This document shows positions 51,867-60,749 of a stretch of DNA of 64,000 bases, piece by piece. The notes under the pieces were generated by a model that saw nothing but the letters and a program-made list of their open reading frames with translations, ran no database searches and was not told the DNA's origin. How positions within the stretch are numbered: the first letter of the stretch is position 1; every line of letters begins with the position of its first letter. The translations under genes and the position numbers were made by a program. The stretch is taken from the NCBI GenBank assembly GCA_003246895.1, contig QKCL01000048.1, positions 1 to 64,000 on the forward strand, read 5' to 3'. This stretch comes from Spirochaetota bacterium (lineage in GTDB: Bacteria; Spirochaetota; UBA4802; UBA5550).

Positions 51867-53402
51867 ATGAGATTTTTAACTGTTTTTTTTGTTTTTCTTT
51901 TACTTAATACTGTCCAGGCGGCTGTAAATCCGGACAGGCTTATATCGTCCTCTGCCAGGGTGTTTGTGTACAGCGCCCCCATTAAGAATTTTTTGGGTTC
52001 ATGCAATTATCTCATAGACAAGGTACTCGATGAAAATGTCAGGGGGAGTGTTCGTGCCTATGAACAGGTTTTTTCGGAAAGAACAGGTGTCGATTTTTTT
52101 GATGAATACTCTTTGAAAAAATTCGGTGTTGATACAACAAGGTCGCTTTGCCTTGCCGTATTTCCAAAATACCGTAACAACCAGATGCTGCTTATTTCCG
52201 TTCCGGTTACGAATGATAGCAGTTTCCCGCTTAAGTTCATTGAGATGATCAGAAAGAACAGGTCTGAAAATGCTAATGTCTATCCTGTAATTACACCGTA
52301 CAAGGGGCATTCAATCTATCAGATCGGAAGGGATATTTTTCTTTCGTCTGTATCTGGGAATTTCCTCATTGCCAGCGACGGTGACATCATAAGGGATTCA
52401 ATTGATAATCTTGAAAATCCTTCCTCAACTTTACTCTATGATAATCATTATCTGGCATTCAGGAATAAACAGAGAATGGTGCAGGATATTAATTTCTATA
52501 TTCATGGCCAGGGGCAGATGGGGCCCGAAGAAATAAAGTCAGCAGTTAATTTTTTTATCGGAGCCAAATCTGATACTGAAACAGGTGGTAATGCTGAAGT
52601 AATTAAAAGCCCCTTTATGTTTTTATATGGAGGATTGTCTCTGGGAAAGAAAAGTGTTTATCTGTCAGCTGAAACCATGTGTGATTCAAAATCTGAAGAT
52701 TACAAATGGCTTACGGAAATTTTCAGAAACAGAAAACTTCCCGATTTAGGGGCAGAATCTGACATGTCTTTTTTCAGTATTTCCCTTGATATGAAATCAT
52801 TTGAAGGGATCTGCAGATCCGGCAGGCCGGGCTGTGAAGGTTTTACCGCCTTTAAGACTAAATTTGAAAAAGTTACCGGGATGAGTTTTGATAAGGATCT
52901 GGTCAGTGCTTCAAACGGTATCCTTGATATATATGCCGGAATGGATGATAAAAAGAGGCTGCTTTATTCCATGAGGATTCCAGTGAAGGATGGGAAACAC
53001 TCAGTGGAGCTCTGGAAAAAAATGAAGAAAAATTTTTACCGGCTAAACAAAAAGTCCGGTGCCTATAAAGAAGAGAAATCAGGCACACTGACTTTTTTTA
53101 AGGTAGGAGATACCGGTAAGTATACTCATGTCGGTTACTCCGGAAATTGTCTGTTCATGGGCAATGATTTGAATGCAATTAAGAAGGCCATAGCCGGAGC
53201 CGGGAAAAAGAACTCAGCATCCGGTCAGGATTCCTTTATGGTATCCAGAATAAAAGGTAATTTACTTAAGCTGCTTTTTCCTGGATCTGAAACTGACCGT
53301 TCTTTTCCTGATGCATTTTTTGAGAGAATAGGTGAGCTTAATTTTTCTTCACATGTTGAAGGAAAAACGATTATACTGAAAGGAACAGCCGATTTCAGAT
53401 AG
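51867..53402 (+). CDS. Large secreted protein, unknown family
   Basis: 511 residues with a Sec signal peptide (MRFLTVFFVFLLLNTVQA, cleavage after about residue 18). The mature protein is of mixed alpha/beta composition with repeated segments such as NFLIASDGDIIRDSIDN and GNCLFMGNDLNAIKKAIAG, which resemble the paired halves of DUF3352-type proteins. A Cys pair (GICRSGRPGC) may form a disulfide. CGGAGGGG precedes the ATG. Probably periplasmic; function unknown. Confidence 0.8.
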   Translation: MRFLTVFFVFLLLNTVQAAVNPDRLISSSARVFVYSAPIKNFLGSCNYLIDKVLDENVRGSVRAYEQVFSERTGVDFFDEYSLKKFGVDTTRSLCLAVFPKYRNNQMLLISVPVTNDSSFPLKFIEMIRKNRSENANVYPVITPYKGHSIYQIGRDIFLSSVSGNFLIASDGDIIRDSIDNLENPSSTLLYDNHYLAFRNKQRMVQDINFYIHGQGQMGPEEIKSAVNFFIGAKSDTETGGNAEVIKSPFMFLYGGLSLGKKSVYLSAETMCDSKSEDYKWLTEIFRNRKLPDLGAESDMSFFSISLDMKSFEGICRSGRPGCEGFTAFKTKFEKVTGMSFDKDLVSASNGILDIYAGMDDKKRLLYSMRIPVKDGKHSVELWKKMKKNFYRLNKKSGAYKEEKSGTLTFFKVGDTGKYTHVGYSGNCLFMGNDLNAIKKAIAGAGKKNSASGQDSFMVSRIKGNLLKLLFPGSETDRSFPDAFFERIGELNFSSHVEGKTIILKGTADFR

Positions 53403-53430
53403 TATTGTTATTTTTGAGCCAACTTTGATA

Positions 53431-53456
53431 ATAGAGACCGCAAGAAGGGTCTCTAT
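53431..53456. terminator. Bidirectional terminator
   Basis: ATAGAGACC (53431-53439) and GGTCTCTAT (53448-53456), loop of eight, followed by TTTTATTTTT. It lies between two convergent genes and overlaps the stop codon of the leftward one. Confidence 0.85.
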
Positions 53457-54922
53457 TTTATTTTTAAAAATTCAACAAGACATTCGGCAGTTTCAGTTTC
53501 TCTGTGATTCAGGAGATATAAGCCGTCGTTAAGTCCGGATTCCTTTACTGATTCAATTCTCGCCGACAGAAGATTCCCGTCTATTTTGAAAACAGCATAT
53601 CCGTTGCTGTCAACTGTGAATTCATATGTATGCCAGGTTCCTGTGGGGACAGGCACTGTTCTGCCGTTCAGGGAAGATGAATCAGGTGTCAGTCTCATAG
53701 TGTATGAGCGGCCTTCATTTACTGTTTTTACTATGTCAATTGCGGTTCCTGAAACAAAGCGTGCCTTTATCTGAAGTGAAAACTGCTGGCCGGTTCTGTA
53801 GCGGCTGAAGAGCCCGGATTTCCGGCTGTTCTTTTCGTTGAAATAGAGGATTTTTGATTCGTTGTCTATTTTAAATCCAATAGATTCAGTCGCTCCGCCT
53901 TCAATATGGCTCCATTTTGAAGGAGTATTGGAATCTTTCCAGTCCGTGAAGTTTTCATCGAGTTTCAGTGTTTCGTTGGTGCCGTTATCGGCATGTAGTT
54001 TTTCTATTTCAACCGGTTTTAAAAATTTCCCGAATATCCAGCCGTTTTGTCCTCTCAATGTTGTAACTTTATACCAGTATGACCTTGTATCACCTATCTG
54101 CATGGTATCCATGGACTTATCAAGCTGAATCAGCATTTCACCATCCGCGGTTTTCCCTATTGTTTTTCCCGTGAGCCCGGGACTATTTCTCAGGTTGACG
54201 TTCTCTCCCTGTGAAATAAAAATTCTGGATACTTCCTGACTGGTGGGGTATTTGACGGCAAATTTGCTTATCAGTTCCTTGAGAAAAATTTCATTGTCAG
54301 GTGAGGATGTAACTCCCTGTGAGAAATTGCTGAAAATCATTTCAACAATCTGTGGCATATATGCGGAATTGGGAAATTTATTGTAAAAGCGTTTTACTGA
54401 ATCAATAAACCTGACCGGATTGTTGACTATATTTTTTTTCATTTCATGGAAGTCCAGTTCTTCAACGAATGTACTTCCGCTGTATTTACTGATAAATTCA
54501 TTGTAGAATTTTCCGCCTGAGATTATGGTGCTTTTTGAAGTTCCAACAGCAAGTACAAGATCACTGCCCAGTTCCCTGTTCAGATCTGAAAGTTCATCCT
54601 CAATCTCCTTTTTGGCGTTGAGAAATTTATTCTTGTCTGTATTGTTCAGCGTGGCACGGGTGATTTCATCTTTAAGGTCCGCCTCAATTTTTTCTATAAG
54701 CCTGTTCAGTGACATGTTTCTGTAGTAAAACATTTTTTCACTTTTTTCATAATCCGAAGATTTTAAAAGATGATTTATTATTTTGATTGATGCGGTGTAA
54801 TTCCCTTTTTCATATTTTGAAATGGCATTGTCAAAATCAGGTTCCGAGGTAAAGAAAAATACAGAACCTGCGATGACAGTAGCAATGAGAATTATTATGG
54901 CGATAAATGCAGATTTTTTCAT
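53453..54922 (-). CDS. Membrane-anchored SH3-domain protein with LamG-like C-terminus
   Basis: About 489 residues from the ATG at 54922, chosen because GAGGAG precedes it and a start seven codons earlier would overlap apgM. Membrane anchor about 5-25, a helical TPR-like region about 30-220 (ISKYEKGNYTASIKIINHLL), a bacterial SH3 domain about 235-305 (ENVNLRNSPGLTGKTIGK), and a beta-rich concanavalin/laminin-G-like domain to the end (GTWHTYEFTVDSNGYAVFKI). It faces the periplasm and probably binds peptidoglycan or glycans. Confidence 0.78.
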   Translation of the reverse strand: MKKSAFIAIIILIATVIAGSVFFFTSEPDFDNAISKYEKGNYTASIKIINHLLKSSDYEKSEKMFYYRNMSLNRLIEKIEADLKDEITRATLNNTDKNKFLNAKKEIEDELSDLNRELGSDLVLAVGTSKSTIISGGKFYNEFISKYSGSTFVEELDFHEMKKNIVNNPVRFIDSVKRFYNKFPNSAYMPQIVEMIFSNFSQGVTSSPDNEIFLKELISKFAVKYPTSQEVSRIFISQGENVNLRNSPGLTGKTIGKTADGEMLIQLDKSMDTMQIGDTRSYWYKVTTLRGQNGWIFGKFLKPVEIEKLHADNGTNETLKLDENFTDWKDSNTPSKWSHIEGGATESIGFKIDNESKILYFNEKNSRKSGLFSRYRTGQQFSLQIKARFVSGTAIDIVKTVNEGRSYTMRLTPDSSSLNGRTVPVPTGTWHTYEFTVDSNGYAVFKIDGNLLSARIESVKESGLNDGLYLLNHRETETAECLVEFLKIK

Positions 54923-54935
54923 GGGATATCTCCTC

Positions 54936-56162
54936 TCAGCCAATATTGCCGGTCAGAATTTCAATGAGTTTATGCGCTTCATCAATTACAAGGCCTGTTG
55001 CTTTGGCTGAATTCTCGCTGTAGCATGAGGCATAATATTTTTTTATCTCTGAATCAGGGAAAACATTTCTGCTGTATATGACGAATGGAACCGGGTCAGC
55101 GGTATGGGTTCTGAGACATATCGGTGTCGGGTGATCCGGCATTAGCAGTATTGCGAAATCCTTGAAGCGTTTCATTTCATGTATTACCGGGCCCACAACT
55201 TTCTTGTCAAAGTCCTCAATGGATTTTATTTTGTGGCTGATACTGCCTTCATGACCCGATTCGTCCGGAGCCTCAACATGAAGAAAAATAAAGTTTGCAT
55301 TATCAATATTCTTGATGAGCGCTTCGGTTTTGCCTTCATAGTTTGTGTCGATGTATCCTGTGGCACCAGGAACCTCAATGGCCTCAAGGCCTGCTGCTTT
55401 TCCGATTCCATGAATAAGGTCAACAGCTGAAATGGTAAATCCGTTTAATCCGTATCTGCTTTCAAGAGTGTTCATTGCAGGACGATGGCCTCCTCCCCAG
55501 ATCCATATTGACTGGGGATTCCCCTTGTATTTCATTTTCGCTTCTATAATTTTTTCAGAATTTTCAATAATTTCACCGGACTGCTTCATGAATTCTGTGA
55601 GTATCTGTGCTCCTTCACCCTTTGGAAGGTATTCTGAAACATTGAGATCCTGTATGTCGTGGGGTGGGGTTGTTGAGGCTATGGAACTGTACGGAAAGTT
55701 CCTCCATACCATAATGTTTCTGTAGGAAACTCCAGGGTAAAATTCAATTTCTTTTTCATTAATACCTGCAGAAAGTTCTTCCATGACAATACGTGACAGT
55801 TCGCTATCTATGTGATCAGCAGTAAAATCCTTCATTATGCCTGATTCTGCATTTACAATGTTGCACCTGAAGGCTACATCCTCGGGATTTAATTTGATGT
55901 TCATGTTGATTGCTTCAAGGGGAGCCCGTCCCGTATAATATTTCCTTGGATCATACCCGAATACTGAAAGATTTGCAGTATCGCTGCCGGGAGACATCCC
56001 TTCCGGTACGGTCCGTGTCATTCCTGTTACGCCGTTCTGTGACATGTAGTCCATGTTCGGTGTATTTGCTATTTCAAGAATTGTTCTTCCTCCATATTCT
56101 TTAAGGGGGAGATCTGCCATTCCGTCACCCAGGAGGATGACTATTTTTCTTTCAGTGTTCAT
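54936..56162 (-). CDS. apgM: ApgM-type phosphoglycerate mutase (or homoserine kinase-like)
   Basis: 408 residues of the archaeal cofactor-independent phosphoglycerate mutase family, alkaline-phosphatase fold. Metal and catalytic segments: LLGDGMADLP, SPGSDTANLSVFGYDP (nucleophile Ser), GRAPLEA, HVEAPDESGHEG and LMPDHPTP. It normally interconverts 3- and 2-phosphoglycerate in glycolysis. Some relatives (TIGR02535) are proposed homoserine kinases from gene context; the nearby homocysteine genes make that alternative worth testing. It lies 13 bases before the SH3 protein gene. Confidence 0.9.
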   Translation of the reverse strand: MNTERKIVILLGDGMADLPLKEYGGRTILEIANTPNMDYMSQNGVTGMTRTVPEGMSPGSDTANLSVFGYDPRKYYTGRAPLEAINMNIKLNPEDVAFRCNIVNAESGIMKDFTADHIDSELSRIVMEELSAGINEKEIEFYPGVSYRNIMVWRNFPYSSIASTTPPHDIQDLNVSEYLPKGEGAQILTEFMKQSGEIIENSEKIIEAKMKYKGNPQSIWIWGGGHRPAMNTLESRYGLNGFTISAVDLIHGIGKAAGLEAIEVPGATGYIDTNYEGKTEALIKNIDNANFIFLHVEAPDESGHEGSISHKIKSIEDFDKKVVGPVIHEMKRFKDFAILLMPDHPTPICLRTHTADPVPFVIYSRNVFPDSEIKKYYASCYSENSAKATGLVIDEAHKLIEILTGNIG

Positions 56163-56254
56163 ATAACTACCATTTGATGAAAATTTAAATATTGTTTGTG
56201 TAAGATTTTACAATATATTTCAGATTGTCAATAGTTATTAGGAGAAATGTAAAT

Positions 56255-56274
56255 GGCCCTGCCGAGGCAGGGCC
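56255..56274. terminator. GC-rich hairpin between YeeE pair and apgM
   Basis: GGCCCTGCC and GGCAGGGCC (56255-56263, 56266-56274) form a very stable hairpin seven bases after the stop of the leftward transporter gene. No clear T run. Confidence 0.6.
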
Positions 56275-56280
56275 TGGCTT

Positions 56281-56808
56281 TCAGAGATTTTTTTTCTCAA
56301 TTATTCTGAATAGAAGCAGGAAGATAATTATTATTACAGGAATTAGTATCCAGTGGCTGATTCCAAACATTCCCGGAAGAGTAAGTTTACCGTAGGAGCC
56401 CCATTTTAAAACTGTATCCTTGAAGAATGGATAAACTTCAGCATATAAGGCTCCTCCCGCAAGCATGCCCAGTATTCCCCAGGCAGCATCCCATCTTCCT
56501 TCTCCCAGAGCACCGCCTATTGTGCCGGGGCAGTATCCAAGTAAGCCCCATCCTATTCCGAGAATGATACCACCGGCAATATTGCCTCCCAGAACAGTTG
56601 CCTTTACAGACAGTTTTACCAGGCCGGCATCACTCAGAATGTATATTCCGATCATTCCTACCATTACAGCCGACAGCATGAACTTGATAAGTGTCATGTC
56701 CCTGAAGAGCATTGCACCAACATGTTTTTCGTAGCGAAGCATTTCCGCTTTTTGCAGGAAGAAGCCAAATAGAATGCCTGTAGTTATTCCGTAAATGAGA
56801 TTTTCCAT
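56281..56808 (-). CDS. YeeE/YedE-family transporter, second half
   Basis: 175 residues with five hydrophobic segments and the motif GYCPGTIGGALGEGRWD, whose Cys-Pro pair handles the sulfur atom in this family (DUF395, YeeE/TsuA). In YeeE proteins these cysteines pass thiosulfate through the membrane; others move sulfur or selenium compounds. It overlaps the partner gene by one base, so the two half-size proteins likely form one transporter. Sulfur import suits the nearby sulfide-using homocysteine genes. Confidence 0.85.
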   Translation of the reverse strand: MENLIYGITTGILFGFFLQKAEMLRYEKHVGAMLFRDMTLIKFMLSAVMVGMIGIYILSDAGLVKLSVKATVLGGNIAGGIILGIGWGLLGYCPGTIGGALGEGRWDAAWGILGMLAGGALYAEVYPFFKDTVLKWGSYGKLTLPGMFGISHWILIPVIIIIFLLLFRIIEKKNL

Positions 56809-57332
56809 TATCCTCTACCCCCTCTTCTGTATATTATGTTGGCCACAATGATACCACCGGCGAAGAATGAAAACAGGGCAATGTACCCGCTCACTGACAT
56901 CTGAATCATGCCGCTTAGCCCGTGTCCGCTGGGGCAGCCTCCTGCGAGCCTGGCGCCAAAAAGAACCAGTATCCCGCCGGTAAAGGCAAGCACTGCCCTG
57001 AGTTTTACGCTGGGCCCGAAGCGGTTCTCCCACATGGGGGGTATTGCCTGTTTTAAAAATGTTCCTCCCAGTTTTGAGGATATAAATCCGCCAAGAATGA
57101 CTCCGATTACAAACATCCATTGCCAGTCAATTTTTGGTGTGTATTTCTGAAAATAACTCAGTTCGGAAACATGTTGAGGAGAGAATATTTTTTCTAGCAT
57201 GCCTGCGCTTCTCGCATATGTTGTGGATGCGCCGAAAAAATGTCCGGCAATAAGGACAGAAAGTACGACGGTTAATCCGGTGAGGGCTCCTGCAATGTAG
57301 GGGCTCCATGTTTTATCTTTTGGCGAAAGCAT
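56808..57332 (-). CDS. YeeE/YedE-family transporter, first half
   Basis: 174 residues with four to five membrane helices and the sulfur-handling motif GGCPSGHGLSGM. An extra segment (about 45-70) after the first helix is typical for the first partner of split YeeE/YedE pairs. GGAGGTATCT precedes the ATG. It leads the two-gene operon. The exact substrate (thiosulfate, sulfide precursor or selenium compound) cannot be told. Confidence 0.85.
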   Translation of the reverse strand: MLSPKDKTWSPYIAGALTGLTVVLSVLIAGHFFGASTTYARSAGMLEKIFSPQHVSELSYFQKYTPKIDWQWMFVIGVILGGFISSKLGGTFLKQAIPPMWENRFGPSVKLRAVLAFTGGILVLFGARLAGGCPSGHGLSGMIQMSVSGYIALFSFFAGGIIVANIIYRRGGRG

Positions 57333-57419
57333 AGATACCTCCAGTTTTAGTTTGAGTTGATTAAGAATGTATTAAAATATTGAAGGGCTGGCAACATTTG
57401 GTGCAGAAGTAATAAAAAA

Positions 57420-57437
57420 AGTCCCCTGCGGGGGACT
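57420..57437 (-). terminator. Terminator of the acyl-CoA synthetase gene
   Basis: AGTCCCC-TGCG-GGGGACT (57420-57437); on the minus strand seven T follow. A strong rho-independent terminator. Confidence 0.9.
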
Positions 57438-59090
57438 CTATTTAAGTTCTCTTCTGAGAATTTTTCCTATATTTGTTTTGGGAAGTTCATCCCTGAAGTG
57501 CACTTCCCGCGGTATTTTGTACTTAGTGAGGCTTTTCTTGCAGAAATTAATGATTTCTTTTTCAGTTAATGATTCATCTTTTCGTACCAGAAAGAGTTTT
57601 ACGAATTCATATCCATCATCGTCTTTGCCTCCTCTTACTCCTGCTTCAAGAACCTTTGGATGTGCTGCAGCAATTTCTTCTATTTCGTTGGGATACACAT
57701 TGAAGCCCGAAACATTGATGACATCCTTTTTGCGGTCAACGATTGTTACGAATCCGTCTTCACCTACGAATCCTATATCACCGGTTTTAAGCCACCCGTT
57801 ATCCAGGACAAGTGCGGTTTCTTCAGGTTTGTTCCAGTATCCGTCCATGACCTGAGGACCTTTGGCAAGAATTTCTCCTGCCGAGCCGCTGGATTCTTCA
57901 AAGCCTTCTTCACTTAAAATTTTTATATCGGTACTGGGGAAGGGCATTCCGATGGATCCGTTTTTTTCCGTTCCGTCGATCGGGTTGCAGGTAAGTACAG
58001 GAGAGGATTCAGTGAGCCCATATCCTTCACAGATTCCTATTCCTGTAATTTTTTTCCACTGCTCTGCAACAGATTTCTGAACAGCTACTCCTCCGCCTAC
58101 AACGACCTTCAGGGTAGAGAAGTCAATTTTTTTAAAGTCCTCGTTATGGATAAGGGCATTGAACAGTGTGTTTACACCGGTAATGGCGGTGAATCTGCTC
58201 TTTTTGATTGTCTTTGTAAGATTCGGGATATCCCGGGGGTTCGCGATAAGAACATTTTTTGTTCCCTTTGTAAAGAAGGAGAAACAGTTCACCGTCAGAG
58301 AAAAAATATGGTAAAGCGGCAGTGGGGTAATTATTACTTCCTGGCCGTCTTTTATTACCGGGCCCATCCATGCCTGAATCTGCTCTATCTGTGCCAGTAT
58401 ATTTTTGTGTTTGATTATCGCTCCCTTTGGAACACCTGTTGTTCCTCCGGTATATTGAAGAAAAGCCGTATCTTCTTTTGTTGTTTTCACTTCCTGAAAC
58501 TTCATTTTTTTCCCTGCTCTGATAATTTCAGGGAAGCGAAAGTGGCCCTTTAGAGTGTAGGGCTTCACGGCACCTTTTACATATTTCAGTATGGAGTTGA
58601 TAATCGGGCCCTTCAGTCCTCCCACAAGATCACCCACACCGGTTACTATTACGGTATCAATTTCTGTTTTACATATTATTTTTTCGAGCCTGTAAGCAAA
58701 ATTAGCTACAATTACAATTGCCCTGCAGCCTGAATCTTCAAATTTTTCGAGCATCTCCCTTGATGTATAGAGGGGGTTGATGTTAACAATAATTAGTCCT
58801 GCCTTGAGGGCGCCATACATGGCAATGGGGTATTGATGAATATTAGGGAGCTGTATTGCTATTCTGTCTCCTTTTTTCATACCCCTGCTTTGTAAAAATG
58901 CTGCAAAATTGTCTGTAAGTATGTCAAGTTCACGGAATGATATCTTCTTACCGAAGCTCTCGAAAGCGGTAAGATCGCTGAATTTATTGACACATGTTTT
59001 GAACATCTCATTGATGCAGCTGTATTTGTCAGGGTTTATTTCGTGCGGTACCCATTCAGGATAACTTTTATGCCATAGTCTTTCTTCCAT
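57438..59090 (-). CDS. fadD: Long-chain fatty-acid CoA ligase
   Basis: 550 residues, adenylate-forming enzyme that activates fatty acids to acyl-CoA. Core motifs: YTGGTTGVPKGA (ATP phosphate loop), GYGLTESSP, GWLKTGDIGF, DRKKDVINVSGFNVYPNEIE and the catalytic Lys near the end (TNIGKILRREL). There is no membrane helix. It stands alone with its own terminator. The gene name is by similarity; chain length preference is not visible. Confidence 0.92.
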   Translation of the reverse strand: MEERLWHKSYPEWVPHEINPDKYSCINEMFKTCVNKFSDLTAFESFGKKISFRELDILTDNFAAFLQSRGMKKGDRIAIQLPNIHQYPIAMYGALKAGLIIVNINPLYTSREMLEKFEDSGCRAIVIVANFAYRLEKIICKTEIDTVIVTGVGDLVGGLKGPIINSILKYVKGAVKPYTLKGHFRFPEIIRAGKKMKFQEVKTTKEDTAFLQYTGGTTGVPKGAIIKHKNILAQIEQIQAWMGPVIKDGQEVIITPLPLYHIFSLTVNCFSFFTKGTKNVLIANPRDIPNLTKTIKKSRFTAITGVNTLFNALIHNEDFKKIDFSTLKVVVGGGVAVQKSVAEQWKKITGIGICEGYGLTESSPVLTCNPIDGTEKNGSIGMPFPSTDIKILSEEGFEESSGSAGEILAKGPQVMDGYWNKPEETALVLDNGWLKTGDIGFVGEDGFVTIVDRKKDVINVSGFNVYPNEIEEIAAAHPKVLEAGVRGGKDDDGYEFVKLFLVRKDESLTEKEIINFCKKSLTKYKIPREVHFRDELPKTNIGKILRRELK

Positions 59091-59574
59091 GCAGCCAAGA
59101 ACCTCGTTTCGTTAAACTTTCTATATCATTTTTGAAAAATATACATTATTAATTTATGTATTCATTTTTTGGGTAAAGTATATAATTGCAATATAATTTA
59201 AAGGAAAAAATTTTTTTTATTATTTTTTTGAAAAAAAGATGTTATGGGTCTTTTATGTTAAAAATTAAACGTATTTTTAAATAAACGACTATAAACAAGT
59301 ATATTTACTTTTAATCAAATTAAAAAGTTAAGGGGAATTGAACGAAAATACGAACAGGGACAGGTGTCCCTGTTTACTCATTGTTCTTTGAAAACTGTAA
59401 TATAGTATTTATTTTGCCTGCTCAAAGTGTGCCTGGTGCTTTTGACTAATGCTTAAGCCTCGTAATCCCGGTTGTTGCACAAACAGCCTTTACCTGGTAT
59501 TAAACACTGTTCTATTACTGCCTTTAGAACAGTTGGCAAGGAAGCCAAAACAGAAAGAAACAAAGGAGTGTACC
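59091..59574. other. AT-rich leader region of the first flagellin gene
   Basis: About 480 bases without a convincing gene. The first half is very AT-rich and may contain the flaB promoter, though I could not fix a sigma-28 consensus. The second half holds the hairpin plus boxA-like motif (59353-59395). Confidence 0.5.
59353..59395 (+). promoter_or_regulatory. boxB/boxA-like antitermination signal in the flaB leader
   Basis: A 10-bp inverted repeat, AACAGGGACA/TGTCCCTGTT (59353-59362, 59365-59374), is followed nine bases later by GTTCTTTGAAAAC (59383-59395), which matches the boxA of rRNA leaders in Bacillus. The order hairpin-boxA is that of rRNA antiterminators. Confidence 0.5.
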
Positions 59575-60429
59575 ATGATTATCAATCACAATATGAGCGC
59601 GATAAACGCTAACAGAACATTAAAGTTTACTCACTGGAATGTAAGCAAAAGCATGGAACAGCTTTCATCCGGTGAAAGAATCAATAAGGCTGGAGATGAT
59701 GCATCAGGCCTTGCTGTTTCTGAAAAAATGAGAACTCAGATTCAGGGCCTCAGACAGGCGGAAAGAAATACCGAAGACGGTATGTCTTTTGTTCAGACTG
59801 CTGAAGGATATCTTAATCAGACTTCTTCCATTATTCAGAGGGTAAGGGTTCTGGCTATTCAGTCTGCCAACGGAATTTATTCCAATAATGACAGACAGCT
59901 TATCCAGGTTGAAGTCTCGGCTCTTGTTGATGAGGTGGACAGGATCGCATCCCAGGCTGAATTTAACAAATTCAAGGTTTTAATGGGAGAATTCTCAAAG
60001 GTCGGTCCAAAAGCCAGTATGTGGTTTCATCTTGGAGCCAATTCAAATCAGAGGGAGAGGGTTTTTATCGGGACCATGACTGCAAAGGCCTTTAAGTTTA
60101 AGGACGGCACAGGCAAGGTTTCTCTTACCCTGGAATCACCCGAAGGTGCAAACAAAGCAATTGGTGTACTTGATGATGCCCTACAGAGGCTGTCAAAGCA
60201 GAGAGCAGATCTCGGCGCATACTATAACAGGCTTGATGGTGCCGCAAAGGGGCTCATGACTGCATATGAAAATATTCAGTCTGCAGAATCCCGTATCAGG
60301 GATGCTGACATGGCCGAGACCATGGTTAATTTTACCAAGGATCAGGTTCTTGTTCAGTCCGGAACATCAATGCTTGCACAGGCAAATATGGGAAATCAGT
60401 CAGTTCTAAGGCTGCTGGGTTCTCTATAG
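59575..60429 (+). CDS. flaB: Periplasmic flagellin FlaB, copy 1
   Basis: 284 residues, core filament protein of spirochaete periplasmic flagella. It keeps both conserved ends: [18 protein letters not shown] and [20 protein letters not shown] at the start, [20 protein letters not shown] and the ending [15 protein letters not shown], with only the short spirochaete-type middle ([20 protein letters not shown]). There is no signal peptide, as export is by the flagellar apparatus. AAAGGAG precedes the ATG at 59575; an upstream extension to 59449 has no family similarity. Confidence 0.96.
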   Translation: MIINHNMSAINANRTLKFTHWNVSKSMEQLSSGERINKAGDDASGLAVSEKMRTQIQGLRQAERNTEDGMSFVQTAEGYLNQTSSIIQRVRVLAIQSANGIYSNNDRQLIQVEVSALVDEVDRIASQAEFNKFKVLMGEFSKVGPKASMWFHLGANSNQRERVFIGTMTAKAFKFKDGTGKVSLTLESPEGANKAIGVLDDALQRLSKQRADLGAYYNRLDGAAKGLMTAYENIQSAESRIRDADMAETMVNFTKDQVLVQSGTSMLAQANMGNQSVLRLLGSL

Positions 60430-60469
60430 TAGATACTAATTACAGTTAAAAGTACAAATGAGTATAACG

Positions 60470-60482
60470 GTTCTTTGAAAAC
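60470..60482 (+). promoter_or_regulatory. Second boxA-like motif, in the flaB2 leader
   Basis: GTTCTTTGAAAAC, an exact 13-base repeat of 59383-59395, lies 41 bases after the first flagellin gene and before a strongly folded leader. Confidence 0.5.
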
Positions 60483-60514
60483 GATTCTCAAGAGACCTTC
60501 CCGAAAGGGTCGGT

Positions 60515-60618
60515 ACTGCCATAATCTGTATGCTGTTTGTTCCGGCAGCTTGTGATGTCGGGAGGGCATCACTGGCTGCCGGAATTATCGGCAGTTTGTT
60601 GTACGGATTATGGGCAGT
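60515..60618 (+). other. 104-base foldback structure between the flagellin genes
   Basis: Outer stem 60515-60530 with 60602-60618 (16 pairs, one G-U and one bulge, arm ACTGCCATAATCTGTA). It encloses a second hairpin: TTCCGGCAGC/GCTGCCGGAA (60540-60549, 60575-60584) extended by GTGATG/CATCAC. No T run follows. It is a structured RNA leader candidate or a small foldback element. Confidence 0.6.
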
Positions 60619-60749
60619 CCGGCAATGAAAAAGGAGAAAACCTTCGGGCTTTAATGCTCCCTTCTGCGGCATGATGTTGCGGAGGAAAAACCTGGCCTGC
60701 CAAAAAAATTAAATGTGGCGGTTCAGTACAAAACCAAGGGAGGGTCGAT

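Larger units (their letters stand above)
60430..60749. other. Leader region of the second flagellin gene
   Basis: 320 bases without a gene, holding the boxA-like repeat, the hairpin-prone GACCTTCCCGAAAGGGTC (60495-60512), the 104-base foldback, and near the end AACCAAGGGAGGG as ribosome site. Confidence 0.6.

Noticed and set aside
59449-59574. In-frame N-terminal extension of the first flagellin
   Set aside because: FlaB proteins start at MIINHN; the ATG at 59575 has AAAGGAG, and the extension has no family similarity.
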